Source: Rhodoplanes azumiensis
Lineage (GTDB): Bacteria > Pseudomonadota > Alphaproteobacteria > Rhizobiales > Xanthobacteraceae
Assembly (NCBI RefSeq): GCF_042682915.1
Contig: NZ_JBHUIW010000012.1
Span: 62,001 to 126,000 of the forward strand
Length of the DNA stretch: 64,000 bases
Direction of reading: 5' to 3'
Under the pieces are notes generated by a model, which had not been told where the DNA came from, did not search any database, and was given only the letters and a program-made list of their open reading frames with translations. Of the stretch, positions 1-8,329 are shown piece after piece; position 1 is the first letter of the stretch; the number at the start of each line of letters is the position of its first letter. A program made the position numbers and the translations under genes.

Positions 1-56
1 TCCAACCCGAGCTCGGCGAGATGCACTGCGTGCCGCAGTGCGCCGAAGCGGCCTGA
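1..56 (+). CDS. possible C-terminal end of an upstream gene (partial)
   Basis: In the frame beginning at base 3 the sequence reads QPELGEMHCVPQCAEAA and then a TGA stop at 54-56. The phrase has the look of a real C-terminus (acidic residues, two cysteines, alanine tail) but it is only 17 codons, so no family can be named. It could equally be non-coding; the sequence to the left of the window would decide. Confidence 0.3.
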   Translation, partial: QPELGEMHCVPQCAEAA

Positions 57-490
57 GCCGATCCCGTCCGGCGGCCCTTGGTCGCCCGCTCGCACACCGA
101 GCGCAGTCCGGCAGGCCCGCCGTCGGGCCCGGCCTGCCGCTGCGGGCGGCGAGATTAGCGTCGTTCGATCTGGGCCTGTGGTTCCGGCCTCGATCGCGCG
201 TTCGATCGCCTAGTCACCCGTAATTCACCCGTAATTCACCCGTAATTGATTGCTGAATCTCCCGGCCTCGCGCCGTGTTCCGGCAGCTCGGCTGTGCGTG
301 GATCGGCCCGTCGGCGCACGGCCCGGACGCCGGCGCGTGCAGGCCGCGTCGTGCGACGGCGGCCCTAAGGTCGGCCCTGCGGCACGTCCCGGCGGTATTG
401 CTCAAACCCGTGAATCCCGGCTAACTCCACGGCCCGATCAAGTGCCCGGCCTCCCCCGACCGGCGGCCGCGCCATCGCACAGGACCGCCG
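57..490. other. gene-free stretch upstream of the aas-like fusion
   Basis: No coding sequence is supported here. It is very GC-rich and its one clear structure is the triple tandem 11-mer at 214-246, annotated separately. Promoter and leader of the following gene must lie in this stretch or directly before position 491; no strong -35/-10 pair stands out. Confidence 0.5.
214..246. repeat. three perfect tandem 11-bp repeats
   Basis: The unit TCACCCGTAAT occurs three times back to back (214-224, 225-235, 236-246), followed by AT-rich sequence to about 257. It lies about 245 bases upstream of the acyltransferase fusion. One helical turn per unit would place protein contacts on the same DNA face, so an operator array is possible; replication slippage is the simple alternative. 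Confidence 0.8.
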
Positions 491-3400
491 ATGTTCTCGC
501 ACCTGATGACCACCAGACGGTTCGCCCCCCTGTTCTGGTGCCAGTTCTTCAGCGCCTTCAACGACAACTTCCTGAAGAACTCGCTGGTCTTCCTGATCCT
601 CTACCGGCTGACCGGCTCGAACTCCGAAGCTCTGATCACGCTCGCCGGCGCCACCCTGATCTTTCCGTTCTTCGTCCTCTCGGCGGTCGGCGGCGAGATC
701 GCCGACCGCTACGACAAGGCGATCGTGGCGCGCTGGCTCAAGCTCGCCGAGATTCCGGTGGCGCTGTTCGCCGTGCTCGGCTTCTGGCTGCACTCGATCG
801 CGCTCCTGTTCGTCGCGCTGTTCCTGGTCGGCGTGATCGCGGCGCTGTTCGGCCCGATCAAGTACGGCATCCTGCCCGACCATCTGGAGCGCTCCGAGCT
901 GCCGGCCGGCAACGCGCTGGTCGAGGGCGCGACCTTCCTGGCGATCCTGCTCGGCACCATCGTGGGCGGGCTGGCCGCCAAGGACGGCGGCGACCCGGCG
1001 TCGTTTGCCGGGCTGATGATGATCGTCGCGATCCTGTGCTGGCTCTCGGCCCTGCTGATCCCCAAGACCGGACAGGCGGCACCCAACCTGACGATCGACA
1101 CCAACATCGTGCGCTCGACCACCCGCCTGATGGGCGAGCTGAAGGCCGAGCGGCGGCTGTGGTGGTCGGCCCTCGTGGTCTCCTGGTTCTGGCTCACCGG
1201 TGCCATCGCGCTCTCGCTGATGCCGCCGCTGATCAAGACCACGCTGGGCGCCGCCGAGGAGGTGATCACGGTCTATCTCGCCGTGTTCTCGATCGGCATC
1301 GCGGCCGGCTCGGCGCTCGCCGCCTGGCTCGCCGCCGGCCGCATCGTGCTCTTGCCGACCGTGCTGGGCGCCGCGCTGCTCGGCATCCTGTGCATCGATC
1401 TCGGCTGGTGGATGTCGGGGGTCGCCAGCCCGGTGCAGGGCCGCGGGATCTCCGAGGTGCTCGGCTCGGTGCGCGGCATTCATGTCGGCTTCGACCTGTT
1501 CGGCATGGCGGTCGCCGGCGGACTGTTCATCGTGCCGGCCTTCGCGGCCATGCAGGCCTGGGCCGGCGCCGACCACCGCGCCCGGGTGATCGCCGCCAAC
1601 AACGTGCTCAACGCCGCCTTCATGGTGGCGGCCGGTCTCGGGGTCGCGCTCCTCCAGCTCGCCGGCCTCGCGCCGGCGACGCTGTTCATGCTGCTCGGCG
1701 CCGCCAATCTCGTCGTCGGATGGGCGATCTTCAAGACGCTGCCGACCAATCCGGTGCGCGACTTCCTGTCGACCGTCGCGCGCGCGTTCTTCCGCGCCGA
1801 GGTGCACGGGCTCGAGAACATCGACAAGGCCGGGCCGAACGCCATCATCGCGCTCAACCACGTGAGCTTCCTGGACGCGCCCTTCGCGCTCTCGGTGCTG
1901 CCCAAGGATCCGGTCTTCGCCATCGACTGCCACATCGCCGAGCGCTGGTGGGTGAAGCCGTTCCTGCGCTTCACCCGCGCCATGCCGATCGACCCGACCA
2001 ATCCGTGGGGCACCCGCCAGCTCATCCACGCCGTGCAGGGCGGCGACAGCCTGATCATCTTCCCCGAAGGTCGCATCACGGTCACGGGCAGCCTGATGAA
2101 GATCTACGACGGTGCCGGCCTGATCGCCGACAAGTCCGGCGCCATGGTGGTCCCGGTGCGCATCAAGGGGCTGGAGCAGACGCCGTTCTCGCGCCTGAAG
2201 GACCATCAGGTCCGCCGCCGCTGGTTCCCCAAGATCACGATGACGATCCTGCCCCCGGTGCGGATCACCGTCCCCGAGGAGCTGCGCGGAAAAAAACGCC
2301 GCGTCGCTGCCGGCGCGGCACTCTATCGCGTGATGTCGGATCTGATCTTCCGCACCACCGAGATGGACTGCACCGTGTTCGAGGCGATGGTGCATGCCGG
2401 CGAGTTCCACGGCATGAGCCGCATCGCCGTCGAGGATCCGGTGTCGGGCGCCCTCACCTACAAGCGCATGCTGGTCGGTGCCGCCGTGCTGGGGCGCAAG
2501 CTCTCGGTCCATGCCGGACCGGGCGAGTACATCGGCGTGCTGCTGCCGAACGCCAACGGCGCCGCCGTGACGCTGCTCGGCCTGATGTGGGCGGGCCGCG
2601 TGCCGGCGATCCTGAACTTCTCGGCCGGGCCGACCAACATCCGGGCCGCCTGCAAGGCGGCGGGCCTCACGACGGTCGTCACCTCGCGCGCCTTCGTCGA
2701 GAAGGGCCGGCTCGACCACGTGATCGCGGCGCTCGCCCCCGACTACCGCATCGTCTATCTGGAAGACGTGCGGCCGACCGTGACGACGCTCGACAAGCTG
2801 AAAGGCCTGCGCGAGTTCCGGACGCCCATGGTGGCGCGGCAGCCGTCGGACCCGGCCGCCGTGCTGTTCACGTCGGGCTCGGAGGGCGTGCCGAAGGGTG
2901 TGGTGCTGTCGCATCGGAACATCCTGTCGAACGCCGCCCAGGCCAAGGCGATCGTCGACTTCGGCTACTCCGACAAGCTGTTCAACGTCCTGCCGGTGTT
3001 CCACGCCTTCGGACTGACGGCGGGCTTCATCCTGCCGCTGGTCAACGGCGTGCACGTCTATCTCTATCCCTCGCCCCTGCACTATCGGCTGGTGCCCGAG
3101 CTGGTCTACGCGACCAACGCGACCATCATGTTCGGCACCGACACGTTCCTCAACGGCTACGCCCGCACCGCCAATCCTTATGACTTCCGCTCGCTGCGCT
3201 ACATCTTCGCCGGCGCCGAGGCCGTGAAGGAGGCGACCCGCAAGACCTACATGGAGAAGTTCGGCGTGCGCATCCTCGAGGGCTACGGCGTCACCGAGGC
3301 GGCGCCCGTGATCGCGCTCAACACGCCCATGTTCAACAAGTTCGGCACGGTCGGCCGGCTCTTCCCCGGCATCGAGGCACGACTCGATCCGGTCGAAGGC

Positions 3401-3892
3401 GTCGACGAGGGCGGTCGGCTCTACATCCGCGGGCCGAACGTGATGGTCGGTTACTTGAAGGTCGACAAGCCCGGCGTCATCGAGCCGCCGCCCGAGGGCT
3501 GGCACGACACCGGCGACATCGTGACGATCGACGCGGAGGGCTATGTGGCGATCAAGGGCCGAGCCAAGCGCTTCGCCAAGGTGGGCGGCGAGATGATCTC
3601 GCTCGCCGCGGTCGAGACGATCGCGTTCGACCTGTGGCCGGACGCCCTGCACGCCGTCGCGACCGTCCCGGATGCCCGCAAGGGCGAGAAGCTGATCATG
3701 GTGACGACCCAGAAGGGCGCGACCCGCTCCGACTTCATCGCCTTCGCGAGGTCACGCGGCGCCTCCGAGATGTTAATTCCGGCCGAGTTCGTCCATGTCG
3801 AGAAGATGCCGCTGCTCGGCTCCGGCAAGGTCGACAACCTGACGGTCGTCCAGATGGTGCGCGACCGCGCCAAGCTGGAGGGCGCGGCGTAG
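491..3892 (+). CDS. aas: MFS transporter / lysophospholipid acyltransferase / acyl-ACP ligase fusion
   Basis: A 1133-residue three-part protein. Residues 1 to about 400 form a multi-helix MFS domain like the lysophospholipid flippase LplT (N-terminus contains FNDNFLKNSLVF). A PlsC-type acyltransferase follows, with NHVSFLD near residue 453 and FPEGR near 523. The rest is an adenylate-forming ligase: TSGSEGVPKG near 793, GYGVTEAAP near 930 and TGDIVTI near 1006. By family knowledge it imports lysophospholipids across the inner membrane, activates fatty acid on acyl carrier protein and re-acylates the lipid. In E. coli LplT and Aas are separate; here all three activities are in one chain. The ATG at 491 gives the expected MFS N-terminus. 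No partner gene is adjacent. Confidence 0.93.
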   Translation: MFSHLMTTRRFAPLFWCQFFSAFNDNFLKNSLVFLILYRLTGSNSEALITLAGATLIFPFFVLSAVGGEIADRYDKAIVARWLKLAEIPVALFAVLGFWLHSIALLFVALFLVGVIAALFGPIKYGILPDHLERSELPAGNALVEGATFLAILLGTIVGGLAAKDGGDPASFAGLMMIVAILCWLSALLIPKTGQAAPNLTIDTNIVRSTTRLMGELKAERRLWWSALVVSWFWLTGAIALSLMPPLIKTTLGAAEEVITVYLAVFSIGIAAGSALAAWLAAGRIVLLPTVLGAALLGILCIDLGWWMSGVASPVQGRGISEVLGSVRGIHVGFDLFGMAVAGGLFIVPAFAAMQAWAGADHRARVIAANNVLNAAFMVAAGLGVALLQLAGLAPATLFMLLGAANLVVGWAIFKTLPTNPVRDFLSTVARAFFRAEVHGLENIDKAGPNAIIALNHVSFLDAPFALSVLPKDPVFAIDCHIAERWWVKPFLRFTRAMPIDPTNPWGTRQLIHAVQGGDSLIIFPEGRITVTGSLMKIYDGAGLIADKSGAMVVPVRIKGLEQTPFSRLKDHQVRRRWFPKITMTILPPVRITVPEELRGKKRRVAAGAALYRVMSDLIFRTTEMDCTVFEAMVHAGEFHGMSRIAVEDPVSGALTYKRMLVGAAVLGRKLSVHAGPGEYIGVLLPNANGAAVTLLGLMWAGRVPAILNFSAGPTNIRAACKAAGLTTVVTSRAFVEKGRLDHVIAALAPDYRIVYLEDVRPTVTTLDKLKGLREFRTPMVARQPSDPAAVLFTSGSEGVPKGVVLSHRNILSNAAQAKAIVDFGYSDKLFNVLPVFHAFGLTAGFILPLVNGVHVYLYPSPLHYRLVPELVYATNATIMFGTDTFLNGYARTANPYDFRSLRYIFAGAEAVKEATRKTYMEKFGVRILEGYGVTEAAPVIALNTPMFNKFGTVGRLFPGIEARLDPVEGVDEGGRLYIRGPNVMVGYLKVDKPGVIEPPPEGWHDTGDIVTIDAEGYVAIKGRAKRFAKVGGEMISLAAVETIAFDLWPDALHAVATVPDARKGEKLIMVTTQKGATRSDFIAFARSRGASEMLIPAEFVHVEKMPLLGSGKVDNLTVVQMVRDRAKLEGAA

Positions 3893-3911
3893 CGGCACGC
3901 CGGCGCCTCCC

Positions 3912-4064
3912 GAGACCCTCTCCCTGAGGGAGAGGGTCGGGCGTCCGCGAAGCGGACGACCGGGGTGAGGGTTTACGGCGCCATTTGGCTGGCCTCGGCA
4001 CCCCCTCACTCGGACTTCGCGCCTTCGGCGCGACCCCCGACCTCTCCCCGCTGGGGAGAGGTGA
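3912..4064. repeat. composite intergenic palindromic repeat
   Basis: Between the convergent aas-like and btuB-like genes lies a mosaic of hairpins: ACCCTCTCCC/GGGAGAGGGT around 3914-3937, GCGTCCGC/GCGGACG at 3941-3958, a GCGCC/GGCGC hairpin near 4018-4032, and CCTCTCCCC/GGGGAGAGG at 4040-4061. Elements of this design are common between alphaproteobacterial genes. It may also end transcription from both sides, although no U-tract is obvious. Confidence 0.7.
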
Positions 4065-4098
4065 ACCTGTCGGCTGCATGAAGCGTGACGACGGCCTT

Positions 4099-6288
4099 TT
4101 AAAAATTCGCCCCGACACGCAGCACGAAGGTGCGGCCCGGCTGCGGATAGGCGTTGTAGACGCCGTACTTGCTGCCGAAGCCGTCCGGATAGGGGCTGGC
4201 GACGGCGTAGTCGAAATAATCCGCGTTCAGCAGGTTCTGCACCGCGACCGACCAGAAATAGCGGTCCCATTCGCCGGCGATCTTGGCGTCGAGGATCGTG
4301 TAGGTCGGCGTCATCGGCTGGAGGTTGCGGCTGTCGTTGTCCATGCGGCGCGAGCCGACGAAGCGAACGTCGCCGGTGAACACCAGGCGGTTGTCGAGGA
4401 TGTTCCACACGACGCCGACGCCCGCGGTGTTGCGCGCGACGAGCGGCACGTCGTTGCCGGCATAGACGCCCTCACGGAACACGGCGCGCGTATAGGCATA
4501 GCTGCCCTTGAGCCGCACCGTGTCGGAGACCCGCATGGTCGCCAGCGCCTCGGAGCCGTAGCGCCGGGTCGGATCGAGATTCACGTTGGTGGTGGTGAAC
4601 GGCGAGTAGAAGATCTCGTCGTTCAGATACATGTCGTAGATGCTCCATTGCAGGGCCATCGGGCCGGCCGTCACCTTCACGCCCGCCTCCCAGTCGCGCG
4701 ACGTCTGGGTCTTGAGCGCGAAGTTGCTCGGCGTACCCCAGGGCGCGCTGCCGATGCGCTCGTCGACATTCGGCACCCGGAAGCTCTGGGCGGTGCGGCC
4801 GAACAACGTGAGCTGCTGATTGAACCGGTGCTCGATGCCGATATGCCAGGCCCGGTTGGTCTGGGTGTCGTCGAGCGGGTTCGCCTGCACGACAGTCGGG
4901 AAGCCGAAGTAGAGATAGCCGGGCGCCGCCGCGTTCACGGCGTCGCGCGCCGACAGCGAGGTCCGCTGCACGCGGCCGCCGACCGACACGTCGGTGGTCG
5001 AGAACAGCGTGACCGTGTTCATCGTGTAGGCGGCGAGCGAGGTCTGGTCGAGGTCGTACTGATGCAGCGGTGCCGCGCCTTCCATCAGGGCGCGCGGCGA
5101 CGAATAGTCGGTGTGATAGACGTCGACGCCGGTGAGCGACTTCAGCGGCAGGCCGAACACCGTCGTGTCGACCTTCAGGCGCGGCGTCACCGACGAGGTG
5201 ACGAGCGAGGACTCGAAATAGGACGTGTCGTAGGCGGAACCGATCTGCCGCCGGCAGCCGGTGTCGAAGACCCCCGTGAAGGTGTCGAGGCAGGAGGGGA
5301 AATAGGCCGCCTGCTGCTTGCGGACGCGCACGCCGCCGTCGAGGATCAGCTCGGCTCCCGGCGTCATGTCATAGGTCATGCCCGTGGTCGCGGTCGCCTG
5401 CTGCTGGTTGGCGAAGTCCCACGGTGTGTTGGTGCCGCGGCGGTCGCCGGCGAGCTGATTGAGCCCGAGCGTCGGGTCGACGCGGCGCCCGGCCGGCAGG
5501 CCGAGCACCTGGTCGCTCGCCGTCGTGTTGAGATAGACGCTGCCCCAGTCGCGGGTGTAGCGGTAATCGGCGCCGGCGTTGGTCTGGTGATACCGGCCGT
5601 TGTCGCGATAGCCGTCGGAGCGCACCGCGTTGGCGTAGAGGGCGATCGCGTGCGGCCCGCTCGACGCGAAGGCGGTGCCGCGCCCCTCGACCTGGTCGAA
5701 CGAGCCCCAGGCGACCTCGGCGCGGGCGCCGTTGGGCCGCCCCGTCGCCTTCTTGGTGACGATGTTGATGACGCCGCCGACGGCACCGTCGCCGTACAGC
5801 ACGCCGCCGGAGTTGCCGCGCGTCACCTCGATGCGCTCGACCGCGTTGATCGGCACCGAGCCCCAGTCGAAGGTCTGCAGGTCGGGCAGGTCGACGCGGC
5901 GTCCGTCGATCAGGATCAGGGTGTTCTGGGCGCCCGTGGCGCCGAAGCCTCGGATGTCGACCGTGGCACGCGCCCCGTTGACGCCGCCGTACAGGTTCGA
6001 GACCTGGATGCCGGGCTCGCGTGCCAAGATGCCCGGGATCGTCTGCTCCGGCGAGCGCTCGATCTCCTCGGCCGTGATCACGGTCGTCGACGCGCCCGTG
6101 ATTCCGAGCGCGCTGCCGGTGCCGCCGAGCCGGGTCGCGGTGACATAGAGGTCGGGGAGCGTCGTCTCGGGCGCCGTCGCCTGCTGGGCTCGCGCCGTGC
6201 CTGCGAGCAGCATCGCGGTGCCGCCGAGCAGAATCGCGAGGCCGGCGGCGCGGGCCGCCCTACCGCCGTTTGGATGGTCGTGGGTCAT
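4099..6288 (-). CDS. btuB: TonB-dependent outer membrane receptor, cobalamin-type (BtuB-like)
   Basis: A 729-residue TonB-dependent receptor. A signal peptide with the hydrophobic run AAGLAILLGGTAMLLAGTARA is followed by a TonB-box-like LPDLYVTATR, a plug domain (IRGFGATGAQNTLILIDGRR, LYGDGAVGGVINIVTKK) and a long beta-barrel ending in FVLRVGANF with terminal Phe. The start at 6288 is chosen because AAGGA sits about ten bases upstream; the ATG at 6315 lacks a ribosome site. The cobalamin riboswitch in the leader on the same strand makes vitamin B12 the likely substrate, which the sequence of the barrel alone would not tell. No btuFCD transporter is adjacent, so inner-membrane uptake must be encoded elsewhere. 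Confidence 0.9.
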   Translation of the reverse strand: MTHDHPNGGRAARAAGLAILLGGTAMLLAGTARAQQATAPETTLPDLYVTATRLGGTGSALGITGASTTVITAEEIERSPEQTIPGILAREPGIQVSNLYGGVNGARATVDIRGFGATGAQNTLILIDGRRVDLPDLQTFDWGSVPINAVERIEVTRGNSGGVLYGDGAVGGVINIVTKKATGRPNGARAEVAWGSFDQVEGRGTAFASSGPHAIALYANAVRSDGYRDNGRYHQTNAGADYRYTRDWGSVYLNTTASDQVLGLPAGRRVDPTLGLNQLAGDRRGTNTPWDFANQQQATATTGMTYDMTPGAELILDGGVRVRKQQAAYFPSCLDTFTGVFDTGCRRQIGSAYDTSYFESSLVTSSVTPRLKVDTTVFGLPLKSLTGVDVYHTDYSSPRALMEGAAPLHQYDLDQTSLAAYTMNTVTLFSTTDVSVGGRVQRTSLSARDAVNAAAPGYLYFGFPTVVQANPLDDTQTNRAWHIGIEHRFNQQLTLFGRTAQSFRVPNVDERIGSAPWGTPSNFALKTQTSRDWEAGVKVTAGPMALQWSIYDMYLNDEIFYSPFTTTNVNLDPTRRYGSEALATMRVSDTVRLKGSYAYTRAVFREGVYAGNDVPLVARNTAGVGVVWNILDNRLVFTGDVRFVGSRRMDNDSRNLQPMTPTYTILDAKIAGEWDRYFWSVAVQNLLNADYFDYAVASPYPDGFGSKYGVYNAYPQPGRTFVLRVGANF

Positions 6289-6382
6289 TCCTGTCGTCCT
6301 TCGCGAAGGGGTCATGCGGTTGGGGTTGCATGAGCCGACGCGAAAGACGCCCGTCCGGCCACCATGGCCGATCGGTGCCTGA

Positions 6383-6403
6383 ACGCTTCACGAGACGAAG
6401 CGT
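6383..6403 (-). promoter_or_regulatory. leader hairpin between riboswitch and btuB (possible expression platform)
   Basis: An inverted repeat ACGCTTC / GAAGCGT with a seven-base loop lies about 100 bases downstream of the aptamer and about 95 bases upstream of the receptor start codon. There is no U-run after it, so translation control or an anti-structure role is more likely than simple termination. Assignment as the switching element is inference. Confidence 0.35.
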
Positions 6404-6502
6404 CACGAGACGAACGCGCATCGCGGTCCCCGCGCCGGTCACGGTGTCACCGCTGCGAAAGACCGCTCCGTATGGGGCTTCCCGCCCACCGGTTGGGTGA
6501 CT

Positions 6503-6715
6503 GTGCGGGCAGGTCTCCTGGCTCGCGGGTCGTCGCTGCATCCGGCCTTCCCGGTCTCCCAGTGGCCATCACGGATGCGGCTCGCCGCTCACAGTTGCGG
6601 GTCCAGCCACGGCTTCGCGATCCTCGCGGATGCGCGTTCCGTGTTCCCTCTTTCCTCCCGGCGGTCGCCCGCCGGGAACCAGCACGCGTGCACTTTCGGG
6701 CGCACGCCGCCCGAA
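6503..6715 (-). ncRNA. cobalamin (adenosylcobalamin) riboswitch
   Basis: Read on the minus strand, the leader of the TonB receptor contains the hallmark blocks of the cobalamin aptamer in order: GGGAACACGG, GAAGCCGTGGCTGGACCC followed by GCAACTGTGA, then GGCCACTGGGA, CCGGGAAGGC, and the B12 box GAGCCAGGAGACCTGCC at about 6505-6525. The 3' end of the aptamer is near 6503; the 5' limit is approximate (6690-6720). Family knowledge says binding of B12 represses uptake or synthesis genes. It is placed 215 bases upstream of the receptor start, consistent with cis control of that gene. Confidence 0.95.
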
Positions 6716-6784
6716 CGTCAATGGTGCATGACACGACCCGATCGCATTAGGCGCAGGAGTGTTGCACGCCGCCCACACCCGTTG

Positions 6785-6888
6785 GTCACTCCGGGCGCAC
6801 CGACGGTGCAATCCCGGAAACCGACCACGATCTCGGTGCATGCCCCCGGATTCCGGGTTCGCGCGCTGAAGCGCGCCCTCGGAACGAC
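6785..6888. repeat. dispersed palindromic repeat, family A (diverged copy)
   Basis: An element bounded by GGTCACTCCGGG on the left and CGGAACGACC on the right, with the internal phrase GGATTCCGGGTTCGC. The same boundary and core phrases recur at 13928, 27446, 53211, 57199 and 59634. This copy lies between the riboswitch promoter region and the 3' end of cutA. The rest of the 6316-6913 gap holds only the riboswitch leader and btuB promoter region. Confidence 0.7.
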
Positions 6889-6913
6889 CTGACGGCGCGC
6901 GGTGGACCGCGGC

Positions 6914-7249
6914 TCACTCCTCCTCGGCGTCCGTCCTGGTCTCCGCCAGGAGCCAGCCGAGATAGGTCTGATCGACGCTCTCGATCGGCAGCACCAGGAT
7001 GGCCGGCGTCGCGTAGGAGTGGCGCGCCTTGACGGCCGCCCGCACCGCCTCGGCGCGCGACGCCCGGGTCTTGATCAGCATCACCACCTCCTCGCCGCGC
7101 GCGATCGCGCCCTCCCAGCGATAGAGCGAGACCATCCCGGGCAGGATGTTGACGCAGGCGGCGAGCCGCGCCTCGACCAGCGCGCGTCCGGTCTCCTCCG
7201 CCTCGACAAGCCCCGGAAAGGTCGTATAGACGAACACCACCCGTTCCAT
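6914..7249 (-). CDS. cutA: divalent-cation tolerance protein CutA
   Basis: A 111-residue CutA1-family protein. The family phrases are plain: VFVYTTFPGLVEAEETGRALVEARLAACVN-type N-terminus, YRWEGAI in the middle, EEVVMLIKTR and a C-terminal YLGWL. CutA forms a very stable trimer with a ferredoxin-like fold and has been linked to copper tolerance, though its biochemical role is unsettled. The ATG at 7249 is preferred over the in-frame GTG at 7255 because AAGGAG lies six to seven bases upstream of it. It is divergent from the NAD kinase gene. Confidence 0.93.
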   Translation of the reverse strand: MERVVFVYTTFPGLVEAEETGRALVEARLAACVNILPGMVSLYRWEGAIARGEEVVMLIKTRASRAEAVRAAVKARHSYATPAILVLPIESVDQTYLGWLLAETRTDAEEE

Positions 7250-7338
7250 CGCCACTCCTTCGCGTCGGCGGCGGTGCGGCGCCGGTATCGCACGAACCGC
7301 CGAACGATCCGCCGCACGATCCGCCGCACGAGCCGCGC

Positions 7339-8121
7339 ATGACCCATCTGCCCGCCGAGATCGAGCGGATCGCCTTCGTGGCGAGCCAGACGCCCGAGGC
7401 GACGGCCGCCCTGAATCGGCTCGTCCAGCGCTACGGCAATGTCGATCCGCACGAGGCCGACGTCATCGTCGCGCTCGGCGGCGACGGCCTGATGCTCAAG
7501 ACCCTGCACGTCTTCATGAGCACCGGCAAGCCGATCTACGGGATGCATCGCGGCACCGTCGGCTTCCTGATGAACGAGTATCACGAGCACGGGCTGAAGG
7601 AGCGCCTGCACGACGCCGAGGCGACCGTGATCCACCCTCTCGTGATGCGCGCCCTCGACGTCGACGGCATCGGCCACGAGTACCGTGCCATCAACGAGGT
7701 GTCGCTGTTCCGCCAGACCTATCAGGCGGCCCGCCTCGACGTCATCGTCGACGGCAAGACGCGGCTGCGCGAGCTCACCGCCGACGGCATCATGGTGGCG
7801 ACGCCGGCCGGCTCGACGGCCTACAATCTGTCGACCGGCGGCCCGATCATCCCGATCGGCTCGCCGCTCCTCGCGCTCACCCCGATCAGCCCGTTTCGGC
7901 CGCGGCGCTGGCGCGGCGCGCTGCTGCCCGACACCGCCGTGGTGACCATCGAGGTGCTCGAGGCGGACAAGCGCCCGGTCGCCGCCGTCGCCGACCACGA
8001 CGAGGTGCGCTCGGTCAAGCACGTCGACATCCGGATGGACCACGCGGTCGAGATGCTGATGCTGTTCGACCCCGGCCACAATCTCGACGAGCGCATCTTG
8101 CGCGAGCAGTTCAGCCACTGA
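7339..8121 (+). CDS. nadK: ATP-NAD kinase
   Basis: A 260-residue NAD kinase, which phosphorylates NAD to NADP in the cytoplasm. The GGDG nucleotide-binding motif is at residues 47-50, followed by GTVGFLMN, AINEVSLFR and the TPAGSTAYNLSTGGPI loop. Length matches the short alphaproteobacterial enzymes, which lack the extra N-terminal region of larger homologues. The ATG at 7339 has only a weak ribosome site (imperfect repeats of CGATCCGCCGCA precede it). It stands alone on the plus strand between cutA and the response regulator. Confidence 0.93.
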   Translation: MTHLPAEIERIAFVASQTPEATAALNRLVQRYGNVDPHEADVIVALGGDGLMLKTLHVFMSTGKPIYGMHRGTVGFLMNEYHEHGLKERLHDAEATVIHPLVMRALDVDGIGHEYRAINEVSLFRQTYQAARLDVIVDGKTRLRELTADGIMVATPAGSTAYNLSTGGPIIPIGSPLLALTPISPFRPRRWRGALLPDTAVVTIEVLEADKRPVAAVADHDEVRSVKHVDIRMDHAVEMLMLFDPGHNLDERILREQFSH

Positions 8122-8144
8122 GGCGATGTGGCCGGTCGTTCCGC

Positions 8145-8214
8145 GGCGCACCACCCGGATCGGCGCGTCGCGCCGTCCGGGCGCGGGCTCCGGTGCGACT
8201 CCGGAATGACGCGC
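8145..8214. repeat. degenerate intergenic palindrome
   Basis: A GC-rich stretch with GTCGTTCCG at one edge and CTCCGGAATGAC at the other and an inner CGGCGCGTCGCGCCG hairpin. It looks like a decayed or shortened relative of the family A palindromic repeat. It follows the nadK stop and may act as a transcription barrier. Confidence 0.45.
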
Positions 8215-8249
8215 CCTGATCGTGACACGCGAGGCATCCGCCCGCCCGA

Positions 8250-8270
8250 TTAACCTAAACCCTTCCTTAA
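8250..8270. promoter_or_regulatory. paired TTAA sites upstream of the response regulator (CtrA-like, weak)
   Basis: Two TTAA tetramers (8250-8253 and 8267-8270) flank CCTAAACCCTTCC. On the minus strand the sequence reads TTAA-N7-TTTAG, two mismatches from the CtrA consensus TTAA-N7-TTAAC. It lies 60-80 bases before the start at 8330, in the only AT-rich patch of the gap, so it may simply be the promoter. Confidence 0.3.
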
Positions 8271-8329
8271 AGCTTCGCGGGCAGGATCGAGCCTGATCTT
8301 TCGGGCATCGTGTCAGTCTCGCGTGAGCC

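Noticed and set aside
214..246. CRISPR-like or iteron array
   Set aside because: Units are only 11 bp, contiguous and without spacers; no cas genes or replication initiator is near.
365..3652. A 1095-codon minus-strand open frame opposite the aas-like fusion
   Set aside because: Its product is an Arg/Gly/His/Asp-rich string without motifs. It arises because the high third-position GC of the plus-strand gene removes stops from the antisense frame.
3985..6333. A 782-codon plus-strand frame opposite the btuB-like gene
   Set aside because: Same GC artefact; repetitive charged composition, no domain, and it runs antisense to a gene with a signal peptide, plug and barrel.
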